7,892 nt of DNA from Victivallales bacterium. Lineage in GTDB: Bacteria; Verrucomicrobiota; Lentisphaeria; Victivallales; SZUA-371. Numbering within the stretch: position 1 is the first letter of the stretch; every line of letters starts with the position of its first letter. Where the stretch lies: contig JAQUZV010000092.1 of assembly GCA_028691155.1 (NCBI GenBank), positions 1 to 7,892 of the forward strand, written 5' to 3'. Shown one piece after another: positions 5,300-7,892 of the stretch. The notes beneath the pieces are model-generated. The model was given only the letters and a program-made list of their open reading frames with translations. It searched no databases and was not told the origin of the DNA. Made by a program: the position numbers and the translations under genes.

Positions 5300-6454
5300 C
5301 TAGAGAGGATCATTGCCCGACAAACAAATCATGCCGTGTTTCGGATCTTCCGGATCAAACCCTTCCGGCCATATGGTGTCAGGACATTCATGGTAATTTT
5401 TGGTATATATAGCACCATTTAAATCTGTACCCATTAAATTCGCTCCTCCTAAATTCGCTCCTCTTAAATATGCGTGCCTTAAATTTGCTCCCTCTAAATT
5501 CGCGCTGGTCAAATCCGCTCTATTTAAATTCGCATCCCATAAACGAGCCATCGCTAAATTTGCATCGCCAAGATACGCTCCACTTAAATTTGTTTCCTTT
5601 AAATTCGCTCTCACTAAATCTACGAGCCGTAAATTTGTTTCGGCTAAATTCATTCCGCTCAAGTTTGCACGTGTAAAATTAAAGGAATTAAACGATAAAC
5701 AATTGCCACAACAGCGGGAAAAAAATGTTTTGCTCTGATCATTATAAAGATTCCTATCCAGAGTTACATCTTTTATCACTTCATGAATAGCCCGGATACA
5801 TTCTGGCAATTGAACTTCACTTAATTCTTGTTCCCAATCCATATTTGCCGTATAAAATTTCTCTTTGAGTTCATCCTTCAAGTTGGTATCGGAACATTCA
5901 CGCCACTCTTTTTCGCTTTCGAGATATTTGTGATAGTGAGGATTCTGGTTCCAATATTTCTCCAGTTCATGTTTATAGAAAGCATGAATCATCCGGGGGA
6001 ATTTGGTTCCCTGACGCTGGTAATAGTTGCCCAGCGCAAAAACCGCACTGGTCTTCTGGGCATCGGAGGTATTTTCTTCTTCGACTATTTTCTGATATTT
6101 GCAGAAATTATCCCAGGCGTCATTGTCTTCCTTGAGCCGCAGCTCCCGCTCGGTTTGCGCCAATGATTCCTTCGTTTGCTCTTGGTCGATTTGCTTGGCT
6201 CGATCACGATAAAACCAAAGCACGCAGGCGGGAATGGCCCCGACAACAAGCACTAAAATATTCTGGAAATCTTTCATTCCCGTCCCGAATATCTTACCAT
6301 TATTTAAAAAAATACCCACCAGCAAGATTAACGGCACCACACTCCAAGACAGGAGCCAGAATAACCGCGCCGATGGTAGTTTTCCCCAACGTTCAACGGC
6401 AAATTTTTTTAAATTACGCCAACAGTATTTAATCCGGACGGTAAGTCTTTTCAT
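5300..6454 (-). CDS. Membrane-anchored pentapeptide-repeat protein
   Basis: Function is unknown. The 384-residue product has a basic N-terminus, two hydrophobic helices (about 31-50 and 64-81) joined by a short loop, then the charged stretch YRDRAKQIDQEQTKESLAQTEREL (82-105), likely coiled-coil. A helical middle region spans about 106-245, and about 19 uninterrupted pentapeptide repeats of A(N/D)LxX type cover about 253-349 with the central Leu/Phe in perfect register from 255 to 345. This predicts a right-handed quadrilateral beta-helix of almost five coils. The C-terminal cap holds CPDTIWPEGFDPEDPKHG. Two helices followed by YRDR/Q-rich helices and a pentapeptide domain is a recurring bacterial architecture, with the repeat domain expected in the cytoplasm. 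AAAGGAG (6466-6460) five bases before the ATG fixes the start. Its DNA is poorer in GC than its neighbours (23/60 in row 6061-6120 against 38/60 in row 7201-7260). The repeats appear in DNA as a 15-bp period at about 5410-5690. Confidence 0.88.
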   Translation of the reverse strand: MKRLTVRIKYCWRNLKKFAVERWGKLPSARLFWLLSWSVVPLILLVGIFLNNGKIFGTGMKDFQNILVLVVGAIPACVLWFYRDRAKQIDQEQTKESLAQTERELRLKEDNDAWDNFCKYQKIVEEENTSDAQKTSAVFALGNYYQRQGTKFPRMIHAFYKHELEKYWNQNPHYHKYLESEKEWRECSDTNLKDELKEKFYTANMDWEQELSEVQLPECIRAIHEVIKDVTLDRNLYNDQSKTFFSRCCGNCLSFNSFNFTRANLSGMNLAETNLRLVDLVRANLKETNLSGAYLGDANLAMARLWDANLNRADLTSANLEGANLRHAYLRGANLGGANLMGTDLNGAIYTKNYHECPDTIWPEGFDPEDPKHGMICLSGNDPL

Positions 6455-6511
6455 GGCGACTCCTTTATACGATAAACCGCAGTTGCCGATATGGTTAGTA
6501 TCCCCGGTGAT

Positions 6512-6540
6512 AATCTAGGCCGGAAACCGCCACATCGCAA
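6512..6540 (-). promoter_or_regulatory. Probable promoter of the pentapeptide-repeat gene
   Basis: On the reverse strand, TTGCGA (6540-6535) is separated by 17 bases from TAGATT (6517-6512). The predicted start near 6505 would give a leader of about 50 nt before the ATG at 6454. Both boxes deviate from consensus, but the spacing is ideal and the position is right. It implies expression independent of the upstream tRNA gene. Confidence 0.5.
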
Positions 6541-6649
6541 ATAAAAATTTCCGGCTAATCCGGAAGAATAAATGACCGTTGCCGTGAGGTTGTGTCGGCG
6601 GCGGAATCATCGGTATCGGGAAATAGAAAAACAGGACCGGCGGCAAGTA

Positions 6650-6723
6650 TGGCTACCCCGCCAGGATTCGAACCTAGACTAAATGGACCAAAACCATTTG
6701 TGCTACCATTACACCACGGGGTA
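6650..6723 (-). tRNA. tRNA-Gln (anticodon TTG), CCA encoded
   Basis: The reverse strand folds as a complete 74-nt tRNA. The acceptor stem TACCCCG pairs perfectly with CGGGGTA. The D arm is GTG/CAC-type with loop TAATGGTAG. The anticodon arm is AATGG and CCATT around TTTTGGT, so the anticodon is TTG, reading CAA and by wobble CAG. A 4-nt variable region is followed by the T arm CTAGG, loop TTCGAAT and CCTGG (one G-U pair). The discriminator is G and the 3' CCA is encoded at 6652-6650. The weak U1-A72 first pair is typical of bacterial tRNA-Gln. No clear terminator hairpin follows it on the reverse strand. Confidence 0.95.
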
Positions 6724-6753
6724 AATCTCGCCTCCCGTAAAAGAAGGTTTAAA

Positions 6754-6759
6754 AGTATA
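6754..6759 (-). promoter_or_regulatory. Possible -10 box of the tRNA-Gln promoter
   Basis: TATACT on the reverse strand lies about 31 bases upstream of the mature tRNA 5' end, giving a short leader for RNase P to remove. The expected -35 position 17 bases further upstream reads CTGGAT, a poor match, so only the -10 box is supported. Confidence 0.4.
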
Positions 6760-6767
6760 GCCACGTT

Positions 6768-6796
6768 TTGAAAAAAATCCAGATAAAAAGTTAAAT
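6768..6796 (+). promoter_or_regulatory. Candidate promoter for popT-lgt
   Basis: TTGAAA (6768-6773), a 17-base spacer and TTAAAT (6791-6796) form a plausible sigma70-type promoter about 95 bases before popT. A second AT-rich box, TATATT at 6825-6830, is also present, but its nearest -35-like element TTGCAC (6799-6804) is 20 bases away. Either would lie back to back with the tRNA promoter. Confidence 0.3.
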
Positions 6797-6892
6797 ATTT
6801 GCACGAAATTCTCGCGGGACGGTCTATATTATGCGGTTTGTATCGCAAAATTACAGTTAAAAAAAGCAACTCGGATTATAAGGTTTTCAATT

Positions 6893-7831
6893 ATGGCGGA
6901 AGCACCAAAACGTGGGATTATCGGATACCTGATGCTGTCGGTACGGGGCATGATGATGGGAGCGGCGGATGTGGTACCCGGAGTTTCCGGCGGAACCATG
7001 GCCTTTATTCTGGGCATTTACGAAGAATTGCTCGAAGCCATCAAAAAATTTTCTTCCCTGGAGGCCATCGGAATTTACACTCATTTTCAGATCGCCCAGG
7101 CATTCCGCAAGTTGCCATGGCAATTTGTGCTTTTCCTCGCCGCCGGGATCGTCGCCGCCTTTCTTACTCTCGCCGGACCGATCACCTGGATGCTGAAAAA
7201 TCAGCCGTCCCTGATCTGGGCCTTTTTCTTCGGGCTGGTGCTGGCTTCCGTCGTCGCGGTCTGGCGCCGGGTGAAAAAGTGGAATATCTTCACCTATGCC
7301 TTCCTGATTGCCGGCGGGGTCTTTGCCTTCTGGCTGGTGGGTGTGGTTCCGACCCAAACCCCGGAAAACTGGTGGTTCATCATCATCTGCGGCGCTCTGG
7401 CCATCTGTGCCATGATTTTGCCGGGCATTTCCGGTTCGTTCATCCTGCTGCTGTTGGGCAAATACCATTTTATGCTCGAAACCATCCAGAACACCAAAGC
7501 GGCCGCGCGGAGCCTCGACTTCGCCGCCCTCTGGAGCAACGGCATTGTTCTGCTCTGTTTTCTGGTCGGAATTGTCATCGGGCTGTCGTCATTTGTCCGG
7601 CTGTTGAGCTGGATGTTCCGCAAAGCCCACGATTTGACCGTAGCCGCCCTGATCGGGTTCATGCTGGGATCGCTGCGCCGGGTCTGGCCGTGGAAGAGCG
7701 GCGACATCAATATTTTGCCGTCGGAATGGAACCGCACCACGCTGTTTGCCATCAGTTGCGCCATTCTCGGTTTTGCGCTGGTTCTGTTTATCGAATATAT
7801 TGCCAATAGAAAAGAAAAATCACAGGCTTGA
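6893..7831 (+). CDS. popT: DUF368 / PopT-type undecaprenyl-phosphate translocase
   Basis: This is a 312-residue polytopic inner-membrane protein of the DUF368 family. Members are proposed to return undecaprenyl phosphate, the lipid carrier for peptidoglycan and surface glycans, from the outer to the inner leaflet. The signature RGMMMGAADVVPGVSGGT is at residues 18-35, and the second, symmetry-related motif LPGISGSFILLLLGKY is at 176-191; the pair is diagnostic. Hydrophobic segments lie at about 76-98, 105-124, 133-153, 161-186, 215-235, 247-262 and 283-302, consistent with an internally duplicated transporter. The length is normal. The ATG at 6893 has only a weak AAGG nine bases upstream, but MAEAPKRGIIGY fits the family N-terminus and no better start is seen. 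The gene is followed seven bases later by lgt with no terminator, so the two are probably co-transcribed. The symbol rests on family membership, not on an experiment in this organism. Confidence 0.9.
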   Translation: MAEAPKRGIIGYLMLSVRGMMMGAADVVPGVSGGTMAFILGIYEELLEAIKKFSSLEAIGIYTHFQIAQAFRKLPWQFVLFLAAGIVAAFLTLAGPITWMLKNQPSLIWAFFFGLVLASVVAVWRRVKKWNIFTYAFLIAGGVFAFWLVGVVPTQTPENWWFIIICGALAICAMILPGISGSFILLLLGKYHFMLETIQNTKAAARSLDFAALWSNGIVLLCFLVGIVIGLSSFVRLLSWMFRKAHDLTVAALIGFMLGSLRRVWPWKSGDINILPSEWNRTTLFAISCAILGFALVLFIEYIANRKEKSQA

Positions 7832-7838
7832 TTAAACC

Positions 7839-7892
7839 ATGCATCCAATTGCTTTTCAGCTGGGAGCCCTCACCATTCGCTGGTACGGCGTT
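7839..7892 (+). CDS. lgt: Prolipoprotein diacylglyceryl transferase, N-terminal fragment (runs off right edge)
   Basis: Only 18 codons are in the window: MHPIAFQLGALTIRWYGV. This matches the highly conserved Lgt N-terminus (MHP-hydrophobic-F-G-x-L-x-I-RWYG). Lgt moves diacylglycerol from phosphatidylglycerol to the lipobox cysteine of prolipoproteins at the inner membrane. It begins seven bases after popT without an obvious strong Shine-Dalgarno, suggesting coupling to popT translation. The assignment rests on this short but characteristic stretch. Confidence 0.85.
   Translation, partial: MHPIAFQLGALTIRWYGV

Noticed and set aside
5400..5700. Possible CRISPR or tandem-repeat array
   Set aside because: The period is 15 bases with no distinct spacers and is fully explained by the pentapeptide codons.
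5400..5738. Plus-strand open frame of 112 codons with repeated (K)FA-type units
   Set aside because: It is the antisense of the pentapeptide repeats, and its periodicity is inherited from them.
6650..6723. tRNA-Gln as an integration site with a second attachment copy
   Set aside because: I found no repeat of the tRNA 3' end elsewhere in the window and no integrase, so an att pair is not supported.
6887..7848. Minus-strand open frames of 193 and 184 codons
   Set aside because: They are antisense to popT, whose diagnostic motifs are on the plus strand.

Overview
The window looks like a chromosomal stretch from a GC-rich, Gram-negative-type bacterium. It carries a heptosyltransferase-like GT9 enzyme, a PopT-type carrier-lipid flippase, Lgt, a type-A RNase P RNA and a tRNA with an encoded CCA end. 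The gene content and style would fit the PVC group, possibly Lentisphaerota or a relative. That placement is a low-confidence inference, because no rRNA or other decisive marker is present.

Positions 1-4908 hold a minus-strand block, read from high to low coordinates. It starts with rnpB, which has its own sigma70-like promoter. Then come apt (adenine salvage), a calcineurin-like phosphoesterase, a GT9 glycosyltransferase that overlaps the next gene by 17 bp, and a secreted protein with an Ig-like N-terminal part and a duplicated low-complexity tail. Last is mtnA, which starts inside an ATGA overlap and runs off the left edge. The tight spacing suggests one transcription unit from apt to mtnA. 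Apt and MtnA use the two products of methylthioadenosine phosphorolysis (adenine and methylthioribose-1-phosphate), so the unit probably contributes to purine and methionine salvage. The GT9 enzyme and the secreted protein suggest envelope work.

Positions 4921-5299 carry no gene I can support. They contain a dense run of GC-rich perfect or near-perfect hairpins (4978-5154), ending in a 30-bp palindrome followed by a T8 tract. Positions 5300-6454 hold a minus-strand gene, lower in GC than its neighbours, for a two-helix membrane protein with about 19 uninterrupted pentapeptide repeats. It has its own promoter and a strong Shine-Dalgarno sequence. It lies between the hairpin array and a tRNA-Gln(TTG) gene at 6650-6723, a setting that suggests an accessory insertion although no attachment-site repeat is visible.

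Transcription switches to the plus strand at about 6760-6890. A DUF368/PopT undecaprenyl-phosphate translocase gene (6893-7831) is followed 7 bp later by the first 18 codons of lgt (prolipoprotein diacylglyceryl transferase). These form an envelope-biogenesis pair that continues beyond the right edge. The most unusual points are the hairpin array, the secreted protein with repeated SFWD(F/W)L motifs, and an apparent change in the RNase P RNA motif that binds the tRNA CCA end.
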